Assembly (NCBI GenBank): GCA_000727475.1
Contig: KL647291.1
Span: 658,325 to 722,324, forward strand
DNA from: Sarcocystis neurona
Lineage: Eukaryota > Apicomplexa > Conoidasida > Eucoccidiorida > Sarcocystidae
DNA length: 64,000 nt
Reading direction: 5' to 3'
In this document: piece after piece, positions 25,270 through 44,244 of the stretch
Layout of the letters: every line of letters starts with the position of its first letter
Position numbering within the stretch: the first letter of the stretch is position 1
Made by a program: the position numbers and the translations under genes
Notes under the pieces: generated by a model
What the model was told of the DNA's origin: nothing
Seen by the model: the letters and a program-made list of their open reading frames with translations, nothing else
Databases searched by the model: none

Positions 25270-28200
25270 ATGCCAACAAAACAGAGGCGAAACGAAGAGG
25301 AGGAGGGAGCAAAGGAAAAGAACAAAATGTGCAAAGAGAGGAAAAGGAAGAATAAGGGGAAAAAGGAGAAAGAAGGGAGGAAAAAACTCAGCACTCGTGA
25401 GCGGTGCTTTTATTTGGTTTGTCGATACTCGTGGAAGACCGACGCCCATTTCTGAACTACGGAGTCATCTTTTGAATTTCTTTCTATATCTAGGTACATA
25501 TTGTAGCGCAGCACTACTGTCCCTGCGTCTACTTCTACACTTGGATCCATTTATATATATACATATATATATATATGTATACGTCTGTCTGTGTGTGTGT
25601 CATGTGTGAAGTGACAAGCAACGGCTCTTCTTCTGCTCTTGCGCAACTTTAAATGTTCAGCTGGAGCTTCCACCTTTCTGTGAATAGTGCGGAGAAAGCA
25701 ACAGCGCCACAAAAACCGGGGGCATTTCCTCGGTATTCCCTTATTAAGGATTCGAATTAATGAAAACCAAGACAAAATGCTTCATCTCGCCCGGCGTGTG
25801 CGTGCCAATTTTCTGCGTATCCACGGGTCCACTTGGCGCGTAATATATATACGTATGCTGAGGCCTGTAAACATATATACACAAGTGTTCCCGTCTACCT
25901 TCGCGTAGAGAGTCAAATACAAATGCAGATATGTGAACAGAGCCTAGATGCGGTTTCTGCCGTGGAGTAGATTCTCAGCACCCCCCTTACTTCCCGGTTG
26001 GCACGATTGGCTTATCAATATGGGCCGTACCCCCAACCGAAACGAGAGTTCAAGTCCTGTTTCGCCTGACGCACCCTAGCTTCTGGTACAAGCACCTTCG
26101 TGTATTTTTCGATGCCCGTAGAAACGAGTCCGGAAAGAACCTTAGAATATTTATAATTTGTCCCCACATTCCCGTTCGTGCACACCTTCTGCCGACGATC
26201 TCTGTCGTCGCAACCCTCTGCTCACTTTTTTCGTTCACTTTTAGAGGCACAAGCGTGAAGCTCTCCAGCTTTAACTACTTCAGTTGCAAATGCTCCCGGA
26301 CTCTCAGGGCGTAGAGCAAAAGGAGAAAGCAAATCAGTGAAGTGAGGCAGGCCTGTCAAAAACAAAAAACTTCCCTACTTTTTGTACCCCTGAAGAGGGT
26401 CATTCACAATGTTCAGCCGCTGAGACCTATGCCTCCAGGCCTACGTCTTATTGCTTGTAATACGTCCACTTGCACTTTGAGACGGTTTTGCCCAAGGTAG
26501 AGAGCGACTGGATTTCCAAAACAAGTATCTGTCACGGCTTAACTCAAAACTCGAACCTTCAGCGCTGAGGGGCGTGCAGTCGCCCCTCGCAAAACGCTGA
26601 GCACACAAAAAGGCATCACACACTTACCGGCACACTACGAACGCCGCCAACCGGGCCGTTATTGTAGATGCCTTGCCTGCTTGCTGTCTTGCTTTGGTGA
26701 AGTGCATCTGCCTGCAAATCGTGTTCCCTATTATACGAAGCATACAAGCGTGTCAGTACCTCAGCACGCCCAATTGCAGGTTGCCTGGTTGTATGCGCTT
26801 ATACACATTCGTGGGTAAGGTGTGAAGTTAAGTACAAATTTATATATATATATATATATATGCGTGCATGCGTGGCGCGGGGCAAAGTACTGCAGCCTCT
26901 TTAGAAGTCTAGACGCCGGTATATAGACCCGTAATTAGTGCCGGCGAATACCATTCTGACTACGTCGTTTTGACTGCCGGGTCTGCATATTCGTAGTCCA
27001 TTTCCTGTAATAAGTGGGCGTCCCGCGGAATTTTGGAGTTGCTGTACACAGTTCTGTTGAGATGGCGCGTCCCAGAAGCCTGATTCATTGGCTCTTCCTG
27101 CTCATCGCCTTCCGATATCAGTTCCCTATCTTTCGTCATCTCGGGTCTCTACAGACGGGAAACTCTCGTTTCCATGAACAGTCAGCAATGCTTCGCGTTA
27201 CTGTGGGAGTGAGTCGTTGTAGTTTTCTGTCTATCCTGACAGAAAGCGAGGTTAAGCGTCGGAACATACTTCGGCAAATTCCAACGATGAGAAGCAGTTT
27301 ATACTACTTCTGAATCTTCAGCTGGTGGCCGCACACGGTCCTGGACCGTTGGCGGGGCAAGACGACACTTTTGTTCATATAGTCGTGTACTCTCGACACT
27401 GAACATTTTTGTTCATATAGTCGTGTACTCTCGACACTGCTAAAGGACGAAGACACAAAGTTGGCCCCTCGTGCACCAATTGCTGACCCTGTCCGGTACA
27501 ATCCTTTGCACGAACCATTTTTTTATGCTCTGGCGCCCTCCGCAGATAACGCGCACGTCAAAAACGTGACGTACACGCACTCGTGTACGTGGCGATATCT
27601 GGTTTGTGATTGTGCCGGTTCCTTTGCCGTTATTACACTTACTGAAGTTCTCATTGGTACATTTGTCTAAATTCCCCCGGCTAGCGTGAACAACCTCTGC
27701 TGTATATTTTGTACACCGAGTATCTCTATTCCTGCAGCGTTGCCGTAAGTTCACCTGCACCTGCGCTACAAAGGGCAGGTTGTTGTAATGCAAATGTAAT
27801 CATTTGAGACTCTGCGTCCAGAAAGCCACGTCATATGGCACAAAGATTTGGACTTCAGCGTACTGTTTTCTATTCTCAGAATACCGCAGAGGTACCGCAC
27901 AACATTGTAGAAACCTCTGCAGGCTGCAGTCGCGGTGAATGTCATAAAGAAAACGCTACGCAGATACCTTCCTAGGCTGTCCAAGTGCGGCTGCTTCAGC
28001 AACGCAGACAACACCTGCTAAGTGATGCTGTCACGTGAGTGATGCTTTCTGCAAACCGTGCGAGAGGTGACTGTGTCTCCTCGAGTATCTTGCCAAGACT
28101 TCAGTGCCCATGGCTTATTCCACAAAGTCCCGTTTCCTCCTTTGTGCTCAATGCAGCGCGGTGTCTCGAGGATAAAAATATTCTGCCATAGCAAAGCCCC

Positions 28201-29784
28201 CTTGGAACGCTAGACTTTTTAGCTGGTACATTCCGTATCTACGGAACATCAGTTAGCGTACGCACATTGTAGCAAGATTGCCTCACGGGCGTGTAATAGG
28301 CCTGCGCCTTGACGAATTTCAATGTTTCTCGCTCGCAGCTACAGATAGTTGCCCCCGATACTCGTCTACACTTGCAATCGTCGATCGCCTACCAACCCCG
28401 CGACCCAAGGTACTCCCACCCAGGCTGCGAATTGTAGACGCTGCCGTTGCTCGACGAGATATAATTCCATTCTCGGCAAATATGGTGCTGCAGAGGCTGT
28501 TCTGGCTTCCAAGGAACCCTCGCTTTTGCGGCTCGCTGCTGGTTGCGAAAGCCTGTACCACAAGCCCAGAAAATAATTGTCCTGACAAGCTGCACCGTGC
28601 GAGCTGCGAATGCTGTAGCGTCAGAACAGGGATATCTGGCCTTCACTCAGATGTTGGAGCTATACGGCTACATACTTGGTATGTAGCTATCCGTTTCTCT
28701 GCCTTTCGGATCCCAACATGTGGGCGACGGCGGTTGTAGTGTTAGGTAAGTCAGTAGCATCGAAGTGAGGTGTGTGTTCGAATGATGGGATACATATGTA
28801 TATATATATATATATGAATACGCCACCGCTGCGTCGCTCTGCTGATATAGTTGTGCACTTCGTACGTAAGAACATACGAGGATGTGACACGTTTTCAAGT
28901 GTGTACGCAACATACATACATATATACACCCAGACACATGCTTGTACTTGCACAGATTCATGTACATACATATTTGCACATACGCGTATATCTGCATATG
29001 GGGATGTTGCAGCCGTCTGTGCCAACATAGACGTTTTTTTACAGGCTGACGGTTCCTTCTTCTGAGTCGTTTCTGCCTGTGACGTCAGCGGGCGGGACCT
29101 GGTACGGTTACACATACCTTTCCTACGTTTCTATCATGTTTTGGTGATTCTGAGAGGCCCTGTCCGGAGAGATGCAGTGCCCATATTTGAACAAGCTCAT
29201 CGTCCACATGCACCGTCTGATATGTCCGTGTAAACTAGGTGGCGCTTTAAATACGTGTTGCAGATCTACTCACACGTATACATTCCTATGAATTCAAACA
29301 TGTACGCAAGTACAAACATCTACACCTGTGCTACAGAGAAACCTGTTTTATACGAAGGGACGCACCTCCGCAGTCTGTGATTCCGTAAAAGATGAATTCA
29401 CGCGTTTGTCCGGAAAGCCAACACTTCTGAAACACACCACCGCGGAAACACACGACCCGCAGAAGCACACGACCCGCAGAAACAAACACACGACCCGCAA
29501 AAACACACCTTCCGCATAGCGGGTGAGATATGACCACAGGCTTTTCTGCATGCGGAACAGAAAAGACATTCTTTTCTGTGCACCGAAAAGCACGTGCAGT
29601 AACCTGAGGCGGTCGCGCGCTCAGGGAGAGCGATATACCCCGGTGATCTGTTGGTTGCTTAGCTACGCGTAAGGGACGAGTGAGCGAAGAGTACTAAGCG
29701 CCACTTGTGCTTAACGGTGCGGTGTGTGAACAGGCTTACGCTGGAGACTCCTCCTCAAGCGACGATACCGATGAGCTCGACTGA
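25270..29784 (+). CDS. unrecognised multi-exon protein (about 301 aa model)
   Basis: Phase-compatible exons: 25270-25396 (Lys/Glu-rich, ATG 25270, GTGAGC donor), 25688-25839, 26417-26496, 27155-27208, 27421-27556, 28339-28409, 28494-28678, 28851-28900, 29734-29784 (TGA). The sum is 906 nt. The exons are short but non-repetitive and protein-like, for example HLARRVRANFLRIHGSTWR, NSQQCFALLWDRVLSTLLK, KIIVLTSCTVRAANAVASEQ and an acidic tail ending DDTDELD. I recognise no domain. The ATG lies two bases after the VPS9 stop, so the start is doubtful; a first exon reading GAFIWFVDTRGRPTPISEL (about 25397-25490) is an alternative. Joins 28900/29734 and 27556/28339 are the weakest. An extra well-spliced mini-exon at 29855-29899 suggests an alternative 3' end. 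Confidence 0.42.
27369..27439. repeat. 33-bp direct repeat, 38-bp period
   Basis: Two identical copies (27369-27401 and 27407-27439) beginning TTTTGTTCATATAG. Each carries the AG used as the 3' splice site of predicted exon 27421-27556. Confidence 0.9.
29440..29513. repeat. ACACACGACCCGCA minisatellite
   Basis: Three tandem units of about 17-21 bases (ACACGACCCGCAGAAA-like), the last degenerate, followed by ACACCTTCCGCA. It lies in the last intron of the unrecognised + gene. Confidence 0.8.
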
Positions 29785-30110
29785 AATTGTCAGAAAGCAA
29801 TAAGGCCGTGCACACTTCAACAGGTACACATTATTTACTGTTCCTTTCCACAGGCAAAATCTTTCTACTCTACTTCCGACTCCTGCTTAAATTCTGCAGT
29901 GAGTATTTATAAGCTAGACTGGTCAATCTGTTGACACAGGGCACATTTTTCCTATCGACAAAGCACGCCGCACTTCAGCAGGCAACGCTGTGCGTACACG
30001 CCGGAAACCGCCTACATACGCGAATCTCAACCACGTGGAACGGGCATTTTAAAATGGCCCGTTCATAATGCTGAGCTGCGTGAAGGTGCACCTTAGTAAG
30101 TTAGTCGCAC
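29785..30110. other. short spacer between convergent genes
   Basis: Apart from the mini-exon at 29855-29899 I see no coding signal. It lies between the + gene ending at 29784 and the CH_2 gene ending at 30111 on the other strand. Confidence 0.4.
29855..29899 (+). CDS. possible mini-exon with strong splice sites
   Basis: A strong acceptor (TTCCTTTCCACAG) and a GTGAGT donor bracket 45 bases reading AKSFYSTSDSCLNSA in phase 0. It lies just 3' of the stop chosen for the upstream + gene, so it may be an alternative exon of that gene or chance. Confidence 0.25.
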
Positions 30111-36105
<5,995 letters not shown>

Positions 36106-39100
36106 ATGTCCACTGAAGCTACAAATGGCCACGACGGAACAGCGGCTGCGAGCGGCTTCGCGCTTGCGACAGACAGTGCCTCACAGGAAGGCGAAGATCA
36201 AGGAGAAACGCAGCTTATTTTGCAGCTGCTTCTAGAATATGCCGACGCGGTTGCTACAGTGCAGAGCCCTCAAGGTGATAAGCTCTTTGCTGAGCTCGTC
36301 GAGTACGCGCGGTATCTTGGGTGGCAACCGAAGGAAGACATAAGCAACACCTTTGCAGACGAACCAAATTCTATGCAGTCAGTGAGGGTCCGCAGGGCTT
36401 CAAGAGGCAACGGACGCAGCGGGAGGGCATTCGAAAGGCAAAACTGCCGCCCACACCGCACAGCTAGTGGGACAGCAAGTCGTCATTCATATTTGTCGAC
36501 CGTGTTGCGCGATACATCACTGCAGCGTGCGAAAAGCGCTCCACCTGCAAATGTGTCTCGCGTAGCTCCGCTTTTAACAGCAGAGATATCAGCTAGAAGC
36601 CGACCTACACCGGCTCCAGCAAAAGCAACAGCAGCACCAGTGGAGAAAACATCGCCAACAGGTGCAACACAGGTGTCAGCAACCCCAGCGCCAACGCGAG
36701 GAGCACCAGCAAGACTAGGAGTGCAACTACCAGCAGGAGACCTGGCGAAAGCACCGATTCAACGGAGAGGAATACTCCCGTATCTTGCTGGTGGAAAATC
36801 ACCCGAGAAGCTTCGGTGGACCAGAGACGCACACGTCGATTCTGCCTTGCGCGATAGGGAGAAGCTTACTGAGGCTGCTTCAGTGTTGGAAAGCCTAGAG
36901 GACAGGGACGCTCTACTGCTTTGCAGAATCAAACAACTCGCGGTGACCAAAGTGATTCGAGACTTGTACGGCGTTCAATGGGATGGAGAAATGTGTTTGA
37001 TTGAGTGCCTGGTTAGCAGAGCCTACGCTGCCGTAGGTTACCAACAGCAAGCCAAACAACACGTCGAAACAGCTGCCGCGCAAGTGGTCATGCTAGCAGG
37101 TGACACCGGAAGAGTATCACGTGAACAGAGCGACAGTGCTTGTGTGTTCAATAAAACCACAGACGTCACCATCGAGGAGGCTCCCTCAGGCATCATTAAA
37201 GCTTCACAAGCAGCAACAGACTTTGCCGAACTCGGTGAAGGGAGAAACGAGGAGCCCCAGCAGCCGCGTCATTTCCATATACGTAGGGGGAGGTGGGGAG
37301 CTTCGGGGACAAAGGCGTTGTTCAAGAGCCAGACTTCCCAACTTGGGTACGTGGATGAGAAGAGTCTAGCTTCACGTTCCCACGGAAAAGATTGCTGTAG
37401 CGCCTCGCTAGCCGCCAAGGTGCAGTCAGTATGCGCTCACAAAAAGGACATTTCATTCGACCTTCTCGGAATGGAATTTTTTCATTCGCTTGGTGATGTC
37501 TCCCTGGCGGAGAACGACGCAGCGTCTGGCGTGTATTACTTTCGTCTGGCAATTGACTACGCGCAGCGTGTTCTCACCATGCTGCATTCGACATCAATAG
37601 ACGTCGGTGCAGCGGACTCCACAGCAGCTTCTTCTGAGTTTTGGAATGCGCTACCCCTGCAAGAAGGTTTTGAATCATGCGTGTCCGCCTGTGAAAGGCC
37701 TATTCAAGAACTTTTGAGCAGAAGAAGCGGGTTGGCCCCTGCGGAAAAAGTTAAAGGTGCTTTCCCAGACGGGGGAAGCTTGGAGGCTGACACCACAGTT
37801 GATATGGAACCAGATATACAGTGTCCGCGCGAAGCTGCTGCCTTTTGTGCGCTGGGGAAGTTCGGAGCGGTCGCTGAAGTGGAACCGGCGAATTTACACG
37901 CGACACGCGCTAACGAGAGGCAGCCTGAATTACTTCGAACTAATACAAAATCAGCAGCAGGCGGAGAAATGTGCCCGGAAATAAGAGATTCACTGACAGC
38001 ATTGTCTTCGAATGCGAATGGGACGGAACTTTCTGGAGAAGAGGCAACAGCAGCGCTAAAGCTTCACTTCAGAAGAGCTGAGCTACTCTTGCGCTTGGTA
38101 GAGGCAAGCCTGGAACTGCAAGGAGGTGTGGCACTCAGAGAAAGTCAGGAAGCTGTACAGCTTTTCTTGCGCCTTACAGGAAGTCCAGACTCACTACGCA
38201 GCTTGCAAGCCCGATACCTGTGGGCGCAGGTACGTACACGGAATGCAGTCTCTCGCTGGTGACTGTGTCGGTCCGTACTATCAGATAACTGCAGCTCACA
38301 AGATACTACGTACGTGTATAAGAAGGGAACTCTACACGTGTTGGTGTTAGTGCAACGTAGTGGCTCAGTAAAAGGAGGAAGAAGAGTGCTGTGATGGTAG
38401 CAAGTCACAGGATTGTACGATAGAGTAAGATCCATTTCTTCTGCTGTAGTGGTACTCGAAAGGGAGGCGTTAACAAGACGAGGCATAGAACAACTTGGGA
38501 AGTTACTAAGAATAGGAGTAGTGTTCTGCAATCAGACCGTTTGTATTTCGTCGGTGGCGACACACTGGCGATAGAGGTTATTCAACTGTTTCGTGATGCG
38601 TCGGTGCGTTTACCACAGGACTGGGGTACCGTTGGTAAATAATACCTAACTAGTTACCGTGGCTGTATCAGTGTTAGGCAGTTGTCTGGTCTACACAAAA
38701 CTACCAATGTTGGTATCTCTCTCCCTATCTCTCTCTCTATTATATATACATATATAGATGTGTATATATGTATATGTATATACATACATATATGTGTGGC
38801 ACTTCATTGAAGAGCTTGCTTCGGGATGTTAGCAAACTCGGTCTTCTCCGCGGTGCGTGAAGTGCCCTTCAGCAGGCTTCTGCGGTCCACTGGTATTCAT
38901 TGTCTGTCTCATAGCGTCGGCACTAGAAACAGCCTAACAAATCTTTAGCCGGCTGACGACAGTCGCATCGTATCATGAAGAGGTTTGCTGGCGTTTGTTC
39001 CTCAATGTATGCCGCCACGTGTGTGTGCGGGTACACGTGTAGGCACATATAGACACATATATATGTATGTATATGTGCCGTCTAGCACTCGTACTGCTCC

Positions 39101-42100
39101 GTAGCAGGCAACAACTTTGAGACTCCTACAATGCACTACGGTGCTTTCCGCATGCGTCTCTGTACTCACTCTGTAGGCTTCCTTGCTCTCAACACAAACA
39201 GGTGCTCGTGATCAAAGATTGTTAAATGCTCTCAGGCGCTTCACCACGCAGGGTACGTACAAGAAGCGTACGAAGCCTTCGTAGCCATCATACGGCATTG
39301 TGTCGACACAGAGAACGTCGGAAACGAAATAAGGTCGACAGAACCTTCCACAGGACTGGAGCCTACAGTGTCTTCGATTGGGGAGCTCAAACATTCAACG
39401 ATTCGTTCGACTTCGCCATCACCTTCTTCTGTGGAAAGGCCCATCGTGATCTCCGCCACAGCAGCTACTGGTCTGCATCCTCCTGTTTCTGTGTCGTCAT
39501 CTGCTTCATATGCTTCCTCGTTCTCAACTTCATCTTCAGGGCATGAATCTTCCTCTATTCCTCCAACTCACTCTGCTGATACAGTCCCATTTGATCCTTT
39601 GTCTTGTTCATTTTCCACTTCTCTGACTGAGGTTCAATCTGTGCTTTCACGACTCTGTACAGAGGCAAGTTTTTCTTCTTCTTCTTCTTCTTCTTCTTCT
39701 TCTCCTAATTCTTCTTCGCCCTGGTCTTCTCTTCCGTTTCCTTTTGCTACCTCACATGCTGGTCTTCCGTGGGAAGCTGGTAGCTCCGCAGATCCCTCGC
39801 TCCTACGACAGCAACGCACCCGGCTGCTTCTTCGATGTGCACTTGCGGTTGAGCAGCAGGTTTCTCGCCTTCCTTCTCTGCCGTTGCGGTGTGAGGCCAG
39901 AGGTCTGCTCTGTTCAGTTTTTAGAGCTCTTGCGATTCCCTCTCTTTCTCAAATGAAAAAACTCCTTCGCGCCACAAAAGAAGTCACCGCGACTGGCAAC
40001 GACGACAACTGCAAGGACACTAAAGAGACACCCCCCTTTTTTCTGAGCAGAAGTAAGGAGAGACATTTTTACTCACAAAATAGAACAAGGTCTGCATTGG
40101 TGCGGAGTGGACTTCAAAGAATGCTGCGGGACGGAGTAGGAGAAGGGGGAGAAGAGGAGCATGACGTATCTTCTTTTATAAGTGAAGGAGAGACCCGCTT
40201 GCTCAACAAGAAGGACGAAGATGCGACAGAAAATCATACAGGCCACGTTTCGGGAGAAAGTCCACTCTGTACGGAAAGCTCTGAATTAGGAGTCTTACTC
40301 TCGCAGCTCGGCAACCTGTTGATCCCGCTCTTCACCGGCTGCGAAAGAGTAGAAGAGGAAGAAAAGAACGCAACAATCAAGATCTTGATGGAGTATACGG
40401 AGTTAAAGTATGGAAAGGATTCAGGTAAGCTGTAGGGGTAAGCTGTAGGGGCTGAACGACTGGGTGATTGTACGCGAATCCTAAGAATGTAAGAAGACGA
40501 GCGAACACTCTTCATTTGTTGCTGCGGCAGGCGTACTGCAGCCACTTCCGTCAAAAGCAGTATTGTCTCTGTCCGTCTATTTGCGCTTCTCCAGCTGAGG
40601 ACTAAACTTATTTGGCTTCTTTTCGTTAGCAAGTGACCTCCTATTATCTGCATCAAGACTGTTGCCGAGCATGTTACTCCTACCGCTGCCCAAACGTGCA
40701 CCCGAAAGCTTTGGCTACCTCATAAAAGCCGTAGTCACATCGGCGGTCGCCAGCTCTTGATTGTTCTTTATCACAGTTACCTTGAGAGCACGAGATACAT
40801 ATTCCATTATGTCCGTTTACGCACAGATGAAGTCTCTCACACAGTTGCCTCTCCAAAACCATATTACAGTGTCACCAATCCGTCAGCGCCGGTTTTACTT
40901 CCGGAGCCGCACTAGAGCGGTGACTCTTGGTAGTGCTGGGATCAGTAAATGAGAGGTGACAGCAAGGAGCAGCCGAACATCGGCTCACAAAAGCAAACCG
41001 TGCTTTCTAAAGTGCTGCATAATTGTTTTGTCAACGATTGGTCGGACACGCTTGCTTCAGGTCAATGGCCGCCACAGCAGGAGACAGAATGAGAATGCTG
41101 ACAGGGATAGATGAAGAGCAGAAAAAGAATGCAACGAAAAATAATTTCGTGGCAGATTAATTGCATGATGCACGCAATGCACAAAAGAACCTTACTGTAC
41201 GAAAAAACATTCCATCCTCTGTTAGTTCTCCGCCTGCGGCTCGTGTATTTTCCAAAGACTAATGTCTGCAGTAGTCTTCTAGAGTCAGTTGAGTAGTGTG
41301 CTTTTCCCTGTATTTCTTGATGAAATTCTGCACACACTTTGCTCATCTTTCACAATAACATTTCCTTTTCTGTCCAGAACAGTTAATATCTCTGCTTCTG
41401 CAAAAAGCAGAACATCACGCGGCGAGAGGACAGTTTGACGCTGCCATAGCCGACAGCGAAAGGGCCCTGGAAATCATGGATGACCACTACCTTTTCATCA
41501 CCAGCAGGTTAGGAACCACGAACAGGCAAATCAACGATACAACGTTCAACGTAAAGCCTTGTGTAATCCCCTTAGAACTACGCAGCTTGCATTGAACCTG
41601 GTCTCTCCATTGGAGCACTCTATTGTTGTTTTGCTGGTGTCACTGTTTTCACAAGATGATACTCTTCTTCCGACTGCACCTCAAGCAATACTGTACAGGG
41701 TTTGAAGCACCCGCTGCGTTCTGACATGCTTCGTGTGAGGGCTGGTCAGGCTTCTTGCGGGGAGTGCTGCGTCTTCGCTGGGTTCCTGCCTTTGAAAATA
41801 AACAATGTGCTTCGCTGCATGATTTGGGCCTACTATGCATGAGTGCCACGCTGAAGGAATTGCGACGAGAGAGTAACTATCACAAGCAGCGCGGTGCTTT
41901 TTACAAAAACAAAGTCGTCACGACAACAACAACTGAAACGTCTACTGCATGAGTAACTCTATACGTGTTCCACCCTAGCTTCACGCCGTAAGCGCTCCGA
42001 GGATTCGCGTAAACGTTTTTGTGTTTTTCTCAGGGTCTTGCAAAAATGTGAACATCTGCTTTCGTTGCTCTTCCGTTGCGGGGTTTCGCACAGCGAGAAG

Positions 42101-42193
42101 GCGATGGCGGAGAAAGCAAAGATACTTGTTGAGACTTACACTGTCGCCCAAAAGCACTTCAGTAAACTAGGGGCGACTCTTCCTCTGGAGTGA
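36106..42193 (+). CDS. TPR-like helical-repeat protein, 1206 aa, four exons
   Basis: Exons 36106-38229, 39218-40424, 41378-41507 and 42034-42193 (TGA); 3621 nt with all phases agreeing. Donors are GTACGT, GTAAGC and GTTAGG; acceptors at exons 3 and 4 have good pyrimidine tracts. Exon 2 could instead begin at 39236, also in phase. Helical TPR-like units are visible: LLLCRIKQLAVTKVIRDLYG with SRAYAAVGYQQQAKQHVETA in exon 1; IVKCSQALHHAGYVQEAYEA across the exon 1/2 join; KAEHHAARGQFDAAIADSER in exon 3. The N-terminal third is Ala/Thr/Pro-rich and likely disordered; exon 2 has a TTC-repeat poly-Ser run. TPR proteins are protein-interaction scaffolds. The spacing of helices loosely recalls axonemal ZMYND12/TTC29 proteins, but I cannot support that by eye. 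The ATG at 36106 is the first in the frame. Confidence 0.82.
39668..39706 (+). repeat. TTC trinucleotide repeat encoding poly-Ser
   Basis: About ten TTC units in exon 2 of the TPR gene give a Ser run near residue 860. It is the only notable microsatellite in the coding part of the repeat-poor segment. Confidence 0.9.
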
Positions 42194-43366
42194 TGATGTT
42201 TTAAAAGCGAGGATTACGGAGGGTGGAGCATTTAAACTCACGTACGTGGTACGTACACCTATATTCCTACATCTGGTGACACGAGTGTCGATGAAAGCAT
42301 GTGACCGCCTGCTCAACCTTCATACCCGTGTTGAACGGGACGTGCTGCGGACTGAGATGAAGTGCTCAGGAGATGTCAATTCTGAACACGCACCCGCCGT
42401 CTGTAGCAACTCTTCATGTTGTCTATGTGCTTGCAAGGCATGTCCTACATGCGGAATTCATATGAACTTCGGCTTGGCCTTCAGCGTAGATGCGTTCTAG
42501 GCCTGTTTTGTCGAATCGTTACGGTGGTCAACGGGCAATGTTTCCGTTATGCGTGTCTGTATTTGGTGTAGATTGATCAGGCCACTACTGCGTGAGTACC
42601 TATTCGACTACCGTACATCGCTTTGCGCAGGATTCCGCAACAAAACTGCGGTAGCCGCATTCTTCTGCAGACACTGGAGCCTGGAAGGCTGCGGACACAC
42701 AGGCTTTGGGTCTCGTGTAGATTAACGAAGACTACTCGAAATTGGAGTGGCATAAAGCAGTCGGTCGAAAGTGGAGGGCACGCCTGCGTATACACAAAAT
42801 ATACACTCACAGCATCCTTTTCTATCTACGTATGTTCTACGTGTAGCACATGTGTTATAGCAAAGTTTTATGTCGTGTATAAGTTTCTATATTATTGAAA
42901 AAAGGTTCCGGAAAACCATACGTCCATTTGTCTAGGCCTGAACTGGTGGCATCTATAACACGCTGCATCACAGACACGCACAGCAGCAGCGAACTGTTGG
43001 TCAACTTTCTCTGTGTGCACCTCTTTTTATCTCCACGTCTCCTTCGTCTTCCCCCCACCAACCTCCCGCAATCACCACACCGCGGCAACTTACGTATCTA
43101 CGCACTTGAATATTATTATTGTCTAGACATCCACCTCCATTGTTGAATCCGTCTGTCCAGATACACACAATAATTGCGTACGTATATATACATATATCTG
43201 TAATAGAAATCGGTGAATGCCCTTGCATTCCCATCTCGAATGATTTTATATGTGCACCTACACAAACAGATACACTGCCTCTTCTCGTTATTTACCACAT
43301 TTCTACATACGTACGTTCATAGCTTTCACTCGAACGGGCGTTTGAAGAAGGTCTCACCTTCTTCAG
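42194..43366. other. region downstream of the TPR gene with weak coding signals
   Basis: An open + stretch from an ATG at 42291 (MKACDRLLNLHTRVERDVL) and another at 42895-43020 could be exons of the small + gene ending at 44244. Neither has splice sites clear enough to model. Confidence 0.3.
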
Positions 43367-44244
43367 AAGCGTCATTGGCACTGACTTACGGTTATTTTAT
43401 ATTACCGCTGCAGACGTGCACCGGCAACACATATTACGCACACCAGAGTCAGTATACGCGACCACATATTGAGGGCCTTCACGCATTGCCATACTCTACT
43501 ACGGGAAACGCTGCACAGGATAACTGCACGAGCGCAGCCGGTAAACGGTGTAAACAACGGCGTGATACTTGCGTGGTGCTCTAGAGTTGCCCGCACTCCT
43601 AAATGATACGAAGCAAAAGAAAACCAAATCAGCAGGAACCACTTGTGGGCCCTTGACGTCGTTACTTATCGACGGGAGTCACTAAGGCCAACGAATGTTG
43701 CAGGAGCAAGTACATCTCTGAAGGTTTCTCTCTCTCTCTCGTCACTGCTTATTTCTGTCTTCCGACGGTCCTTTGAAGCTGCCGATTGCTGTTGTTTAAG
43801 CTGGTACACTGCTGCCGGTACTGTTCCCCGCGCACTGCTGCTGCTTTCGCTGTGCTAGCCACAAAAGTAACGGAGCTTCGTCCTGGTGCTGCTGCCGCGC
43901 TTCCTTCTTTCGCTCCTGTTGATTTTTTGCGCGTGACCCTGCTCCTCCGCCTCCTGTTTTATGACGTTCCTTCTTCGTATTCTCTCTCCTCCTCTCCCCT
44001 TTCTTCTTCTACATTCTTCACAGCTGCTGATGTCGCCGTTTCGCTAGGACATATGCTCCGTACTGAGGTCGTCCACAATTTGAAACCTCAGAGAAATACC
44101 GCTACTGCGAATGCCAATCATGGCAGTACATCACAAAGCAAGGGCGGCAGCCGCCGGGGGGCGGCACGGCCGCAGAGATACACACCGACAGCTCCCCGTG
44201 TCAGTAGGCTCTTCGCGAGAAGGGAACGGGTAGAGTTTCAATAA
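43367..44244 (+). CDS. 3' part of an unrecognised + strand gene
   Basis: Two phase-compatible exons. Exon 43367-43540 has a CACCTTCTTCAG acceptor and GTAAAC donor and reads SLALTYGYFILPLQT and on to NAAQDNCTSAA. Terminal exon 44048-44244 is basic (NLKPQRNTATANANHG, RRGAARPQRYTPTAPRV), with an AATAAA overlapping the stop. The join is phase 1. Upstream exons were not found; the incoming phase is 1. No domain is recognised. Confidence 0.33.

Noticed and set aside
25990..26080. tRNA-like T-loop (GTTCAAGTC)
   Set aside because: The flanking bases do not form a T stem, and no acceptor or anticodon arm can be drawn; it is a simple hairpin at most.
27766..28014. - strand open stretch with a hydrophobic helix (LKQPHLDSLGRYLRS), resembling cytochrome oxidase subunit 6C
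   Set aside because: No continuation exon was found. The stretch lies in an intron of the better-supported + gene, and the similarity rests on one helix.
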